Shown here piece by piece: positions 56,659 through 64,000 of a stretch of DNA of 64,000 nt. A model generated the notes under the pieces. It saw only the letters and a program-made list of their open reading frames with translations. It was not told the origin of the DNA and made no database searches. Both the position numbers and the translations under genes were made by a program. The stretch's first letter is position 1. Every line of letters starts with the position of its first letter. This DNA comes from Kitasatospora atroaurantiaca (lineage in GTDB: Bacteria; Actinomycetota; Actinomycetes; Streptomycetales; Streptomycetaceae): NCBI RefSeq assembly GCF_007828955.1, contig NZ_VIVR01000001.1:2976001-3040000 (forward strand). Direction: 5' to 3'.

Positions 56659-56964
56659 TTACTTCTCGATGATGGCGAGAACGTCGCGCGCCGAGAGGAC
56701 CAGGTACTCCTCGCCCTGGTACTTCACCTCGGTGCCGCCGTACTTCGAGTACAGGACGATGTCGCCGACGGTGACGTCGAGCGGAAGACGCTGGCCGTCC
56801 TCGAAGCGACCCGGGCCGACGGCCAGGACGACGCCCTCCTGGGGCTTCTCCTTGGCGGTGTCCGGGATAACCAGGCCGGAGGCCGTGGTGGTCTCGGCGT
56901 CGAGCGGCTGGACCACGATGCGGTCCTCGAGCGGCTTGATGGCAACCTTGCTGCTGGCGGTCAC
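56659..56964 (-). CDS. groES: Co-chaperonin GroES
   Basis: 101 residues from the GTG at 56964 (GGGGAG upstream). Motifs: [19 protein letters not shown], mobile loop [19 protein letters not shown], and [15 protein letters not shown]. It caps the GroEL ring. First gene of the groES-groEL1 operon. The promoter and two CIRCE operators lie 95-170 bases upstream, so HrcA control is expected. Confidence 0.97.
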   Translation of the reverse strand: MTASSKVAIKPLEDRIVVQPLDAETTTASGLVIPDTAKEKPQEGVVLAVGPGRFEDGQRLPLDVTVGDIVLYSKYGGTEVKYQGEEYLVLSARDVLAIIEK

Positions 56965-57058
56965 GTCCGAGCTCCCCTTCGGAGATTACGGGGTTGTTCT
57001 ACAGGTAGGAGCGACGATCGGTGCCTGCCGTCGCGGGGGTCAGGCACGCTTCGTCGCG

Positions 57059-57086
57059 TTAGCACTCACCCGGTGGGGAGTGCCAG
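57059..57086. promoter_or_regulatory. CIRCE element (proximal, HrcA operator)
   Basis: TTAGCACTC, then 10 bases, then GAGTGCCAG. Consensus is TTAGCACTC-N9-GAGTGCTAA, so the right arm has two mismatches and the spacer is one base long. It overlaps the predicted groES transcription start. Confidence 0.75.
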
Positions 57087-57091
57087 GAACG

Positions 57092-57120
57092 ACCATAGGC
57101 GGCCGTTAGCACTCAGTCAA
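57092..57120 (-). promoter_or_regulatory. groES-groEL1 promoter
   Basis: On the minus strand, TTGACT (57120-57115), 17 bases, TATGGT (57097-57092). This is a near-consensus housekeeping promoter. Its -35 lies inside the distal CIRCE spacer and the start near 57085 lies inside the proximal CIRCE, so HrcA would block it at both ends. Confidence 0.8.
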
Positions 57121-57132
57121 CCAGAGTGCCAA
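57106..57132. promoter_or_regulatory. CIRCE element (distal, HrcA operator)
   Basis: TTAGCACTC-N9-GAGTGCCAA matches the consensus at 17 of 18 arm positions with exact spacing. It spans the -35 of the groES promoter. Confidence 0.9.
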
Positions 57133-57238
57133 CGGCGTGGCTCGCCGATCGCGGAAACCGGTGTGGCGTGCAACCGGATGATCCGTTGACTCCGGGCAGC
57201 CGTCGAACCGGGCAGCGGCGAACTGACTACCCGTGAAC

Positions 57239-57254
57239 TGAGTAGCCGTACTCA
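57239..57254 (+). promoter_or_regulatory. Palindrome before the DUF6234-like gene
   Basis: TGAGTAGCCGTACTCA is a perfect inverted repeat with 6-base arms and a 4-base centre. It is preceded by a direct repeat (GAACTGACTAC at 57220, GAACTGAGTAG at 57235). It lies 35 bases before the predicted GTG start. Confidence 0.55.
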
Positions 57255-57288
57255 TGTGCGGGCGCCCGCCCCGCGGAAGACTGCTCCC

Positions 57289-57735
57289 GTGTTCGCCTAC
57301 CCATCGGTGCCACCCCCGCCCGCCGATCCCGGGCCCGCCGAGCCGCTCCTCCCGCCCAAGCCGCGGGGCCCGCTCGTGGACCTCCTGCTCACCGTCGTCC
57401 TGGTCGCCCTCGAGGGCGCGCTGGCGGTGGTGGGCCTCTACGCCCTGCTGATCCGAGCGTGGGACACCGGCGGCAGCACCGGGCCGAAGCCCTACGACTG
57501 GGTCCCGGTCCTGGCCGTCGCGGGGTTCGCGGCCGGACTGCTGCTGGTCACCGTCCTGGCTTGCCGCAGCCGACTGCCCATCACCGCCACCGTGCACGGG
57601 ATGCTGCTGGCCGGGCTGCTGCTCCTGGTGGCCGGCGGCTACGCGTACGACCACCGGCACGACACCCGCCCCACGCCGCTGCCCTCGGACTACCGCCCCT
57701 GCTTCAGCGGCAGCAACGACTGCCCCGGCGGCTGA
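57289..57735 (+). CDS. Small two- to three-helix membrane protein (DUF6234-like)
   Basis: 148 residues from the GTG at 57289. A Pro-rich N-terminus is followed by three hydrophobic helices (about 27-50, 67-86, 94-114) and an extracellular tail with two Cys (CFSGSNDCPGG). The tail resembles DUF6234 proteins of streptomycetes, a tentative call. It is divergent from groES and ends 35 bases before the methyltransferase. Function is unknown. Confidence 0.65.
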   Translation: MFAYPSVPPPPADPGPAEPLLPPKPRGPLVDLLLTVVLVALEGALAVVGLYALLIRAWDTGGSTGPKPYDWVPVLAVAGFAAGLLLVTVLACRSRLPITATVHGMLLAGLLLLVAGGYAYDHRHDTRPTPLPSDYRPCFSGSNDCPGG

Positions 57736-57770
57736 GCGCGGCGCCCCGCTCGTCACGGGACAATGGCCCC

Positions 57771-58943
57771 GTGGAGATCGAATCGTTCCGAGCCCTGCTG
57801 ACCGACGAGGGCCAGACCCTGCTCGCGGAGCTGCGCGAGTTCAAGCCCGGCCAGGAGCTGACGCTGGCCACCCGGCTGCGGCGCGAGCACCCGGCCGAGC
57901 TGGTCTCCGCCGCGCTCGCCCAGGCGCAGCTGCGGCAGCGGGCCCGGGCGAAGTTCGACGAGGACGCGGACGCGATGTACTTCACCCCGAACGGCGTCGA
58001 GCAGGCCACCCGCCGCAGCGTCGGCGAGTGGCGGGCGCAGCGCTTCGCGGCGCTCGGCGTGAAGACCCTCGCCGACCTCTGCTGCGGGATCGGCGGCGAC
58101 GCGATCGCCCTCGCCCGCGCCGGAATCGCCGTACTGGCCGTCGACCGGGACCCGCTGACCTGCGCCGTCGCCGAGGCGAACGCCGCCGCGCTGGGCCTGG
58201 CCGAGCTGATCGAGGTGCGCTGCGAGGATGTCACCCGGACGGACGTCACCGGGTACGACGCGGTCTTCACCGACCCGGCCCGCCGCACCTCGAAGGGCCG
58301 GGTGTTCGACCCGGAGGCGTACTCACCACCACTCTCCTGGGCTGTCGACGCGGCCCGCCGTACCCCGTTCGGAGCACTCAAGGTCGCGCCCGGCATCCCG
58401 CACGACGTCGTCCCCGAGGGCGCGGAGGCCGAGTGGATCTCGGACCACGGCGAGGTGAAGGAGGCCGGGCTCTGGTTCGGCACCACGCCCGCCGAGCCGC
58501 ACCGCGCCACCCTGCTCCCCGGCGGCCACACCCTCACCGGCGGCCGTCTCCCCGACCCGCTCGCCGGCCCGGTCCGCCGCTACCTCTACGAGCCGGACGG
58601 CGCGGTGATCCGGGCCCACCTGGTGGCCGAGGTCGCCGAGCAGGTGGGCGGAACGCTGATCGACCCGATGATCGCCTACCTGACCTCCGACCGGCTGGTC
58701 CCGACGCCTTTCGCCCACGCGTACGAGATCACCGACGTGCTCCCGTTCAACGTCAAGAAGCTCAGGGCGATCCTCCGCGAGCGCAAGGTCGGCACCGTGG
58801 TGATCAAGAAGCGCGGCATCTCGATGACCCCGGAGGACCTCCGCCGCCAGCTCAAGCCGAGCGGCCCGGAGACGGTGACGGTCATCCTGAGCCGGAAGGG
58901 CGACGGGCATCTCATGATGCTGGGTCAGCCCGTGGGCGCCTGA
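57771..58943 (+). CDS. SAM-dependent methyltransferase with THUMP-like C-terminus
   Basis: 390 residues from the GTG at 57771. There is no ribosome-binding site, and an ACAATG -10-like box ends seven bases upstream, so it is probably leaderless. The Rossmann methyltransferase domain (95-300) has motif I LADLCCGIGGDAIALA and motif IV TDPARRT. The C-terminal THUMP-like segment spans about 325-385 (LRERKVGTVVIKKRGISMTP). This architecture suggests an RNA methyltransferase, and the substrate is unknown. Its 3' end overlaps the convergent deacetylase gene by 19 bases. Confidence 0.85.
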   Translation: MEIESFRALLTDEGQTLLAELREFKPGQELTLATRLRREHPAELVSAALAQAQLRQRARAKFDEDADAMYFTPNGVEQATRRSVGEWRAQRFAALGVKTLADLCCGIGGDAIALARAGIAVLAVDRDPLTCAVAEANAAALGLAELIEVRCEDVTRTDVTGYDAVFTDPARRTSKGRVFDPEAYSPPLSWAVDAARRTPFGALKVAPGIPHDVVPEGAEAEWISDHGEVKEAGLWFGTTPAEPHRATLLPGGHTLTGGRLPDPLAGPVRRYLYEPDGAVIRAHLVAEVAEQVGGTLIDPMIAYLTSDRLVPTPFAHAYEITDVLPFNVKKLRAILRERKVGTVVIKKRGISMTPEDLRRQLKPSGPETVTVILSRKGDGHLMMLGQPVGA

Positions 58944-59800
58944 ATGTAGTCCTCCAGCCTGGCGACCGCGAAGCCCTGCTCCTGAATCCTGCTCAGCAGC
59001 TCACCGAACATCTGCGTCATGGTCTCGCCCTTGAGGTCCTTCGGACCCCGGAAGTGGGCCAGGATGATGTCTCCGGGCCTCAACTTCTTGTCGGCGGCCT
59101 GGTACTGCATGTCGTGGATCTGCATCGACTCGCGCCACAGCACGATCGCCCGCGGACCGCACTGCTGCACCGAGGTGTTGAGGGTGGGCGTGTGCGCGCC
59201 GTCGCCGTACGGCGGGCGGAAGAGCAGCGGGGCCTTGCCGTACTGCTGGGTGAGGGCCGCCTGGTCGTCGCAGACCTCGGTCTTCTGCCTCTCCGCCGGG
59301 ATCTTGCTCATCACCGGGTGGTCGACGGTGTGGTTCTGGATGTGGTTGCCGAGGGCCTGCAGCGGCTTGAAGTAGCCGTAGTCGTCCTTGACGATGTCGC
59401 GGGTCAGGAACATCGAGATCGGGACCTTGAGGTCGTTCATCATCTCGACGAACTTCGGGTCCTTCTCGGCGCCGTCGTCGATGGTGATGAAGACGACCTT
59501 GTCCTTGGTCGGCACCTCGCTGAAGACCGGCACGGTCCCCGTACGGGCGAGCTTGATCGGCTTGTCCGCGGGCGCGGCGGGCGCCTGCGGCAGCGGCTGC
59601 AGGCCCCACTTGGCCCAGCCGGTGCCCTGCGGCGCGGCCGAGGCCGAGCTTGAGGCCGCCGGTGCGCCGGGAGGGGCACTGGACTTCACCGGCGGGGCGG
59701 CCGGAGTCCCCGACGCGCTGCTGCACCCGGTCAGAGCCGCCATCAGGGCAAGGGCCCCGGCTCCGTACGTCCTCGTCCTGCCCCACCCGTGCGTCTGCAC
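58925..59800 (-). CDS. Polysaccharide deacetylase-family lipoprotein
   Basis: 291 residues from a GTG start (GGGGGAG upstream). Signal peptide with lipobox LTGC (C26), then an Ala/Ser/Pro linker. The NodB domain spans about 98-285 with TIDDG (D108-D109), the metal pair H157-x3-H161 (NHTVDH) and the RPPYGDG motif. It likely deacetylates N-acetyl sugars of the cell wall or surface polymers on the outer face of the membrane. Confidence 0.92.
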   Translation of the reverse strand: MQTHGWGRTRTYGAGALALMAALTGCSSASGTPAAPPVKSSAPPGAPAASSSASAAPQGTGWAKWGLQPLPQAPAAPADKPIKLARTGTVPVFSEVPTKDKVVFITIDDGAEKDPKFVEMMNDLKVPISMFLTRDIVKDDYGYFKPLQALGNHIQNHTVDHPVMSKIPAERQKTEVCDDQAALTQQYGKAPLLFRPPYGDGAHTPTLNTSVQQCGPRAIVLWRESMQIHDMQYQAADKKLRPGDIILAHFRGPKDLKGETMTQMFGELLSRIQEQGFAVARLEDYIQAPTG

Positions 59801-59842
59801 CGTGCTCCCCCGCGTCGTTCAGTGAACTCTCAGGAAAGCACG

Positions 59843-60103
59843 CTACTCGACGTGCTCACTGGTGAAGCTCCACCGGTGCACGGGTCGCCCGAGCAGTTCG
59901 CCCGGCGGGTCCGGGACGGGCAGCGGCTCGCCCGCCCACCAGGTGATCAGCAGCACCCTGTCCCCCGAGGCGGTGAACACCTCCGTCCGCAGGAGCCCGG
60001 CCGCACCGCGCAGTTCGGGCAGTGCGGCCTCGTGCACCCAGCGGTGCAGCTCGGCGCCCCGGCCGTCGGCCGCGCGGGCCTCCCACATGGCGGCGAGGGT
60101 CAC
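59843..60103 (-). CDS. Small protein coupled to tsaD (ABM-like fold possible)
   Basis: 86 residues from the GTG at 60103, whose first bases overlap the tsaD stop (GTGA). The sequence has one helix ([20 protein letters not shown]) and two strands ([23 protein letters not shown]). This resembles a small dimeric alpha/beta-barrel (antibiotic-biosynthesis monooxygenase-like) protein. There is no clear active site. It is the last gene of the tsaB-rimI-tsaD operon. Confidence 0.65.
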   Translation of the reverse strand: MTLAAMWEARAADGRGAELHRWVHEAALPELRGAAGLLRTEVFTASGDRVLLITWWAGEPLPVPDPPGELLGRPVHRWSFTSEHVE

Positions 60104-61179
60104 CCCAGAGCCCGGTGCGCGGCGGCGTGCAGATCGGTGTGCGGCACCGACACCTCGGTGACGGGCAGCGAGGAGTCGGCCGAGAGGTCGAAGGCCGAGG
60201 GCGCGCGGTTCCGCCAGACCATCTCCGAGCCGAGGGCCGCGACCATCGCGCCGTTGTCCGTGCACAGGCCGGGGCGCGGTACGCGCAGCACGATCCCGGC
60301 CCGGTCGCAGCGCTGCTGCGCCATCTCCCGCAGCCGCGAGTTGGCAGCCACCCCACCGCCGATCATCAGATGATCGACGCCGTTGTCCTTGCAGGCCTTC
60401 ACGGCCTTGCGCGTGAGCACATCCGTCACGGCCTCCTGGAAGGACGCCGCGACGTCGGCGATCGGCACCTCCTCCCCTGCCCGGCGCTTGGCCTCGACCC
60501 AGCGCGCAACCGCCGTCTTCAGGCCGGAGAAGGAGAAGTCGTACTCGGGGTCCTTCGGCCCGCTCAGACCGCGCGGGAAGGCGATCGCCTTCCGGTCGCC
60601 CTCACGCGCCGTCCGGTCGACCACCGGGCCACCCGGGAAGCCCAGCCCGAGCACCCGCGCGACCTTGTCGAAGGCCTCGCCGGCCGCGTCGTCGATGGTG
60701 GCGCCGAGCGGCCGGACGTCCGTGGTGATGTCCTCGCTCAGCAGCAGCGACGAGTGGCCGCCCGACACCAGCAGGGCCATCGTGGGCTGCGGCAGGCGGC
60801 CGTGCTCCAACTGGTCCACGCAGATGTGCGAGGCCAGGTGGTTCACCCCGTACAGCGGCTTGTCCAGCGCCCAGGCGTACGCCTTCGCCGCCGAGACGCC
60901 CACCAGCAGCGCACCGGCCAGCCCGGGGCCCGCCGTCACCGCGATGCCGTCCAGGTCCGTCGCCTTGACGCCCGCCGTGTCCAGCGCGCGCTGGATGGTC
61001 GGGACCATCGCCTCCAGGTGCGCCCGGCTGGCGATCTCGGGGACGACGCCGCCGAAGCGGGCGTGGTCGTTGACGCTCGACGCCACCGCGTCGGCCAGCA
61101 GCGTGGTGCCGCGGACGATGCCGACGCCGGTCTCGTCGCAGGAGGTCTCGATGCCGAGGACGAGCGGTTCGTCAGCCAT
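60100..61179 (-). CDS. tsaD: tRNA N6-threonylcarbamoyltransferase TsaD
   Basis: 359 residues. ASKHA fold with [14 protein letters not shown], metal-binding His pair VNHLASHI, nucleotide loop SGGHSSLLL and [14 protein letters not shown]. With TsaB and TsaE it transfers the threonylcarbamoyl group to A37 of ANN-decoding tRNAs. The start overlaps the rimI stop by eight bases, and the stop is coupled to the small gene after it. Confidence 0.97.
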   Translation of the reverse strand: MADEPLVLGIETSCDETGVGIVRGTTLLADAVASSVNDHARFGGVVPEIASRAHLEAMVPTIQRALDTAGVKATDLDGIAVTAGPGLAGALLVGVSAAKAYAWALDKPLYGVNHLASHICVDQLEHGRLPQPTMALLVSGGHSSLLLSEDITTDVRPLGATIDDAAGEAFDKVARVLGLGFPGGPVVDRTAREGDRKAIAFPRGLSGPKDPEYDFSFSGLKTAVARWVEAKRRAGEEVPIADVAASFQEAVTDVLTRKAVKACKDNGVDHLMIGGGVAANSRLREMAQQRCDRAGIVLRVPRPGLCTDNGAMVAALGSEMVWRNRAPSAFDLSADSSLPVTEVSVPHTDLHAAAHRALG

Positions 61180-61660
61180 TCTGAGTGTCCTTCAGGTCGT
61201 ACTGCGGGTTCTCCAGACGCATCACGAGAGCGTCCACGTTGGCGGGCTGGTAGTACCCGCGTCTGATGCCGACCGGCTCGAAGCCGAAGCGCTCGTACAG
61301 CCGCTGGGCACGCACGTTGTCCACCCGCACCTCCAGCAGCAGCTCGGCGCAGCCGCGCCGGGCGGCCTCCGCGATCAGCTCGGTCAACAGGGCGGCGCCG
61401 AGCCCCGAGCCCTGGTACCTGTCGTCGACGGCGATGGTCTGGACATCGCCCTCGCCACCCACCGCCATCAGCCCGGCGTAGCCGACCACGGCTCCGTCCT
61501 CACCGATGGCGACGGTGTAGTGCCTGGTACCGCCGGCATGCGCCTCGGCCAGCTCGGACCAGTACATGCCGTGCGACCAGGCGTCCTCGGGAAAGAGCCG
61601 TAGCTCCAGCTCCATCACCGGCTCGATGTCCCACCAGCGCATCGGGCGAAGACCGGTCAC
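61172..61660 (-). CDS. rimI: Ribosomal-protein-alanine N-acetyltransferase (GNAT)
   Basis: 162 residues from the GTG at 61660, overlapping the tsaB stop (GTGA). GNAT motifs: [20 protein letters not shown], pyrophosphate loop [14 protein letters not shown] (R/QxxGxG/A), and [13 protein letters not shown]. RimI acetylates N-terminal Ala of ribosomal protein S18 in E. coli, and the actinobacterial enzyme may be broader. It sits in the operon between tsaB and tsaD. Confidence 0.95.
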   Translation of the reverse strand: MTGLRPMRWWDIEPVMELELRLFPEDAWSHGMYWSELAEAHAGGTRHYTVAIGEDGAVVGYAGLMAVGGEGDVQTIAVDDRYQGSGLGAALLTELIAEAARRGCAELLLEVRVDNVRAQRLYERFGFEPVGIRRGYYQPANVDALVMRLENPQYDLKDTQNG

Positions 61661-62310
61661 GCGGGCAGCACCGCCTTGTAGCCCGCCGGCACCTGGGCGT
61701 CCGGACGGCGCAGGTAGAGCGGGACGTTGGGGAGCAGCTCCCGCCCGGCGGCCAGCTCGCCGGCCGCGAAGTCCGCGAGGGCACCGGCCGAGACGTGCTC
61801 GGGCCCGCGCGCCCCCGGGAAGCTCTCGGGGTAGAGCAGCGCGCCCGCCCCCACCGACTGCGCCTCGGGCGTCAGCTCCGCGGGCCGGTCCACCGCGGGC
61901 CCCTGGACCCGGCGGCCCTGGGCGTCGTACGAGGCCCAGTAGACCTCCTTGCGGCGCGCGTCCGTGGCGGCGGTGAACGGGCCGGTCAGCCCCTCGGTGC
62001 GCGCCTGGTGGGCGATCGCGTCCAGGGTGCAGACGCCGTGCACGGGCACCCCGAGCGCGTGCCCCAGCGCCGCCGCGGTGACCAGACCGACCCGCAGACC
62101 GGTGTACGGGCCCGGGCCGACGCCGACGGCGATGGCGGTGAGCCGGTGCTTGTCGACGCCGGCCTCGCTCAGCACCCGGTCGATGGCGGGCAGGAGCAGT
62201 TCCCCGTGCCGTCTGGCGTCGACCTGGAAGGCCTCGGCGAGGACGGCCGTGCCGTCGTGGACGGCGGCGGTGACGGCGGGGGTGGCGGTGTCGAACGCGA
62301 GCAGCAGCAC
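61657..62310 (-). CDS. tsaB: t6A synthesis subunit TsaB
   Basis: 217 residues from the GTG at 62310. No ribosome-binding site precedes it, and a TAACCT -10-like box ends about nine bases upstream on the minus strand, so a leaderless mRNA is likely. N-terminal ASKHA fold: LAFDTATPAVTAAVHDG and VGVGPGPYTGLRVGL. TsaB is the inactive partner that dimerises with TsaD. First gene of the operon tsaB-rimI-tsaD. Confidence 0.95.
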   Translation of the reverse strand: MLLLAFDTATPAVTAAVHDGTAVLAEAFQVDARRHGELLLPAIDRVLSEAGVDKHRLTAIAVGVGPGPYTGLRVGLVTAAALGHALGVPVHGVCTLDAIAHQARTEGLTGPFTAATDARRKEVYWASYDAQGRRVQGPAVDRPAELTPEAQSVGAGALLYPESFPGARGPEHVSAGALADFAAGELAAGRELLPNVPLYLRRPDAQVPAGYKAVLPA

Positions 62311-62442
62311 GGGGTCAAGGTTAGAGGGTCGCCGAGCTCGGCATTTCGTACCGCCCGGGAACACACGTCCGGATCGGTCCGGCGGATCACCGCAGACCTG
62401 GCACGATGGGCCGGACAGTACGAGCTAGCGGTGGGAGCGCAC

Positions 62443-63000
62443 GTGCCGAAGACGCGTCCTGGAGTGGTGGTCACCGCCCTGACCGTGGGGGCGATGGCCG
62501 GGGTGGCCCTGCTGGCCTACCAGGCCAACGGCGCCGAGACACGCTCGCCCGCCGCGAAACCGGCGACCAGTACCGCCGCGCCCACGCCGACCGCCAGTGC
62601 GAGCCCGACCGCCGCCGCCCTGCCCGCCAACTCCGGCACGGGTCTGCGGGTGGTCTACTCGCTCGGCTCGCACCAGGTCTGGCTCGTCGACCCGAAGAAG
62701 ACCCCCCAGGTCCTGGCCTCGTTCAAGGTCACCCCCGGCTCGGTGGAGCCGACGGCCGGGACCTACACCGTCTACAGCCGCACCGCGACGGGCTCCGGCA
62801 CCGACGGCAAGCTGATCGAGCACGTGGTCCGCTTCACCCAGCAGAACGGGACGGTCTTCGGGTTCAGCGCCGCGCTGGACGGTTCGACCGCACCGCCCGA
62901 CCCCAAGCTGAGGACCGGTGGCATCCGCTCCGGCCGCACCGACGGCCAGAGCCTCTGGGACTTCGCACCCAACGGGACCAAGGTCTACGTGATCGCCTAG
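62443..63000 (+). CDS. L,D-transpeptidase-like protein lacking the catalytic Cys
   Basis: 185 residues from the GTG at 62443 (GGGAG upstream). An N-terminal membrane helix (7-26) and an Ala/Thr/Pro stalk (30-62) precede a beta-rich domain. The strand pattern (QVWLVDPKKTPQVLASFKV, PTAGTYTVYSR) and the final block (R157-T-G-G-I-R162, then DGQSLWDFAPNGTKVYVI) line up with the YkuD signature SHGCIRL...DA..LW....GT.V. The His and Cys of SHGC are Thr and Gly here. It is probably a non-catalytic, wall-facing binding protein. Divergent from tsaB. Confidence 0.7.
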   Translation: MPKTRPGVVVTALTVGAMAGVALLAYQANGAETRSPAAKPATSTAAPTPTASASPTAAALPANSGTGLRVVYSLGSHQVWLVDPKKTPQVLASFKVTPGSVEPTAGTYTVYSRTATGSGTDGKLIEHVVRFTQQNGTVFGFSAALDGSTAPPDPKLRTGGIRSGRTDGQSLWDFAPNGTKVYVIA

Positions 63001-63034
63001 GCGGCCCGGCCGACAAGTGGGCAACGGGGTACCC

Positions 63035-63112
63035 CAGGGGCGCGGGGAACTGCGCGCAGCGGTAGGGCACAGGCCGGTGCCTTCCGGTCTCGGGCGGTTC
63101 CCCGCGCCCCTG
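63035..63112. repeat. Intergenic inverted-repeat element, copy C
   Basis: 16-base perfect arms CAGGGGCGCGGGGAAC (63035-63050) and GTTCCCCGCGCCCCTG (63097-63112). Same family as the elements at 32267 and 54648. It starts 34 bases past the LDT-like stop and may serve as its terminator. Confidence 0.85.
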
Positions 63113-63148
63113 AGGTGGCTGCCCGGCTACCCGTCTACCGGCGGAGCC

Positions 63149-63322
63149 CTACGCGGCCGCCCGGGGAGACTCCTCCCGCTTCGCCTCTTCGTGCCTCGGC
63201 GGGGTGGAGACCGCTGCCGCAGCCGCACAGGCGGCCAGCAGCGTACGCATCGGGACGGCCTGATCGTCCTCGCGGGCCCGCTCCTGCGCGGTGGGCTCCG
63301 CGGCGGGGGTGGTGCTCGACAT
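63149..63322 (-). CDS. 57-residue hypothetical protein
   Basis: Starts MSSTTPAAEPTAQERARED and has GGGAGG seven bases before the ATG at 63322. A short Ala-rich hydrophobic helix with one Cys (TLLAACAAAAAVST, 27-40) is followed by a charged tail RHEEAKREESPRAAA. Streptomycete codon bias and a good ribosome-binding site make it plausible as a real gene. A perfect palindrome sits just upstream. Family unknown. Confidence 0.6.
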   Translation of the reverse strand: MSSTTPAAEPTAQERAREDDQAVPMRTLLAACAAAAAVSTPPRHEEAKREESPRAAA

Positions 63323-63334
63323 GGCGCCTCCCTC

Positions 63335-63350
63335 GTTAGGTAGACCTAAC
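63335..63350. promoter_or_regulatory. Palindrome GTTAGGT-AG-ACCTAAC before the small ORF
   Basis: Perfect 7-base arms, 12 bases from the ATG of the 57-residue ORF. The half-site TTAGGT matches iron boxes (TTAGGTTAGGCTAACCTAA), but the spacing between half-sites is two rather than seven bases. It is a probable operator of unknown regulator. Confidence 0.55.
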
Positions 63351-63411
63351 CCATCCCACCATGTCGTGCCCCGGCCCGCAACACCTTGCCGACAGTCTGT
63401 CGGGAAGGTGC

Positions 63412-63936
63412 TCAGCCTTCACTCAATCCGGTGAGATCGACGCCGTCCCAGCGGGCCCCGACGCCGGTCAGCGTCACCTCGCGCGGGTCCGAGTCGTCGT
63501 CGGCCGTCCCGCCCAGGGCGCGCTCGATCCGCACCTCCAGCCGGTCGTCCGTCAGCTGCTCGACCTTGCCCTCGCCCCACTCCACCACGACCACCGACTC
63601 CGGCAGCGAGACGTCGAGGTCCAGGTCCTCCATCTCGTCCAGCCCGCCGCCCAGCCGGTACGCGTCCACGTGCACCAGCGCCGGACCACCGGTCAGCGAG
63701 GGGTGCACCCGGGCGATCACGAAGGTCGGCGAGGTCACCGCTCCGCGCACGCCCAGCCCGACGCCCAGGCCCCGGGTCAGCGTGGTCTTGCCCGCCCCCA
63801 GCTCCCCCGACAGCAGCACCAGGTCCCCCGGGCGCAGCAGCCCGGCGAGCTCCAGGCCGAGCCGGTTCATCCGCTCGGGGGTGGCAACGGTGATGACGGT
63901 CTGCGAACCCATCGGGGCCCTTCCGGAGGAGGTCAT
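63412..63936 (-). CDS. tsaE: tRNA threonylcarbamoyladenosine ATPase TsaE
   Basis: 174 residues from the ATG at 63936, which overlaps the upstream stop as ATGA. An ATG at 63912 with GGAAGGG upstream is an alternative. P-loop ATPase: GELGAGKTTLTRGLGVGLGV, then TSPTFVIARVHPS, Walker B-type LVHVDAYRLGG and VVVEWGEG. It supplies the ATP-driven step with TsaB-TsaD in t6A synthesis. Confidence 0.95.
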   Translation of the reverse strand: MTSSGRAPMGSQTVITVATPERMNRLGLELAGLLRPGDLVLLSGELGAGKTTLTRGLGVGLGVRGAVTSPTFVIARVHPSLTGGPALVHVDAYRLGGGLDEMEDLDLDVSLPESVVVVEWGEGKVEQLTDDRLEVRIERALGGTADDDSDPREVTLTGVGARWDGVDLTGLSEG

Positions 63937-64000
63937 GCGTCTTCTCGAATGTCCCGTACGGCCTGCGGCAGGGGCGCCGCACCCGCGTGCTCGACGGCCC
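63933..64000 (-). CDS. C-terminal end of an upstream gene (likely alpha/beta hydrolase)
   Basis: The last 21 codons read AVEHAGAAPLPQAVRDIRED-A and stop with the TGA that overlaps the tsaE ATG. In streptomycetes the gene before tsaE is usually an alpha/beta hydrolase after alr, so that is the expected product, but the visible part is too short to show it. Confidence 0.5.
   Translation of the reverse strand, partial: AVEHAGAAPLPQAVRDIREDA

Noticed and set aside
63335..63350. Canonical DmdR1/IdeR iron box
   Set aside because: Half-sites match, but they are two bases apart instead of seven, so the 19-base consensus is not met.

Overview
The window is chromosomal core DNA of a streptomycete (Streptomyces or Kitasatospora). 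G+C is very high and third codon positions are almost all G or C. GTG starts and leaderless genes are frequent. The gene order sucCD, icmB, pcrA, guaA, an STPK cluster, guaB3, guaB, an ECF sigma gene, bldM, whiD, groEL1, groES, tsaD, rimI, tsaB and tsaE is the order I recall from Streptomyces chromosomes. Part of it (groES-groEL1-whiB-sigma-guaB-guaB3) also resembles mycobacteria. I saw no rRNA, tRNA, CRISPR array, prophage or transposase.

Layout. 0-4 kb: the start of a DUF6350 membrane protein, a membrane-anchored sigma-like regulator, and sucD-sucC. 4.2-12.3 kb: two divergent transcription units that look like one poorly characterised system. On the minus strand are a MoxR AAA+ ATPase, a DUF5682 protein and a VWA protein. 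On the plus strand are a SWIM zinc-finger protein and a DUF5691 protein. The gap between them carries back-to-back matches to the mycobacterial PafBC (RecA-NDp) DNA-damage promoter, and the same signature sits in front of the helicase gene pcrA at 18.6 kb. 12.3-19.9 kb: icmB, a lipase, an M23 peptidase, a SigE-family ECF sigma factor with its membrane partner, pcrA, and an NlpC/P60 hydrolase. 19.9-27.8 kb: five membrane or envelope glycosylation genes. 28.2-32.3 kb: a LiaFSR-like set (LuxR response regulator, PspC-type histidine kinase, PspC/LiaF-like protein, small membrane protein). 32.4-42.4 kb: a DoxX-Rieske fusion, guaA, a 0.8 kb gene-poor stretch, a TetR/oxidoreductase pair with two matching operators, a streptophobe-type membrane protein, a cholesterol-oxidase-like GMC enzyme and GabD2. 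42.5-47.7 kb: two Ser/Thr kinases, a pseudokinase and a PH-SHOCT protein. 48-57.1 kb: guaB3, guaB, shbA, bldM, whiD, a LysR regulator, and groEL1-groES under two CIRCE operators. 57.2-64 kb: a small membrane protein, a THUMP-like methyltransferase, a polysaccharide deacetylase lipoprotein, and the tsaB-rimI-tsaD operon for the t6A tRNA modification. This last part also holds a catalytically dead L,D-transpeptidase-like protein, a 57-residue ORF, tsaE, and the tail of an upstream gene.

How the genes fit together. Development and cell-wall remodelling recur: BldM, WhiD, ShbA, STPKs, M23, NlpC/P60, polysaccharide deacetylase and envelope glycosyltransferases. Purine and GTP supply is represented by guaA, guaB and guaB3, and central carbon by sucCD, icmB and gabD2. 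The most interesting feature is the MoxR-VWA-DUF5682/SWIM-DUF5691 module and its apparent wiring to the DNA-damage response. Three dispersed copies of one inverted-repeat element (32.3, 54.7 and 63.1 kb) lie between genes.
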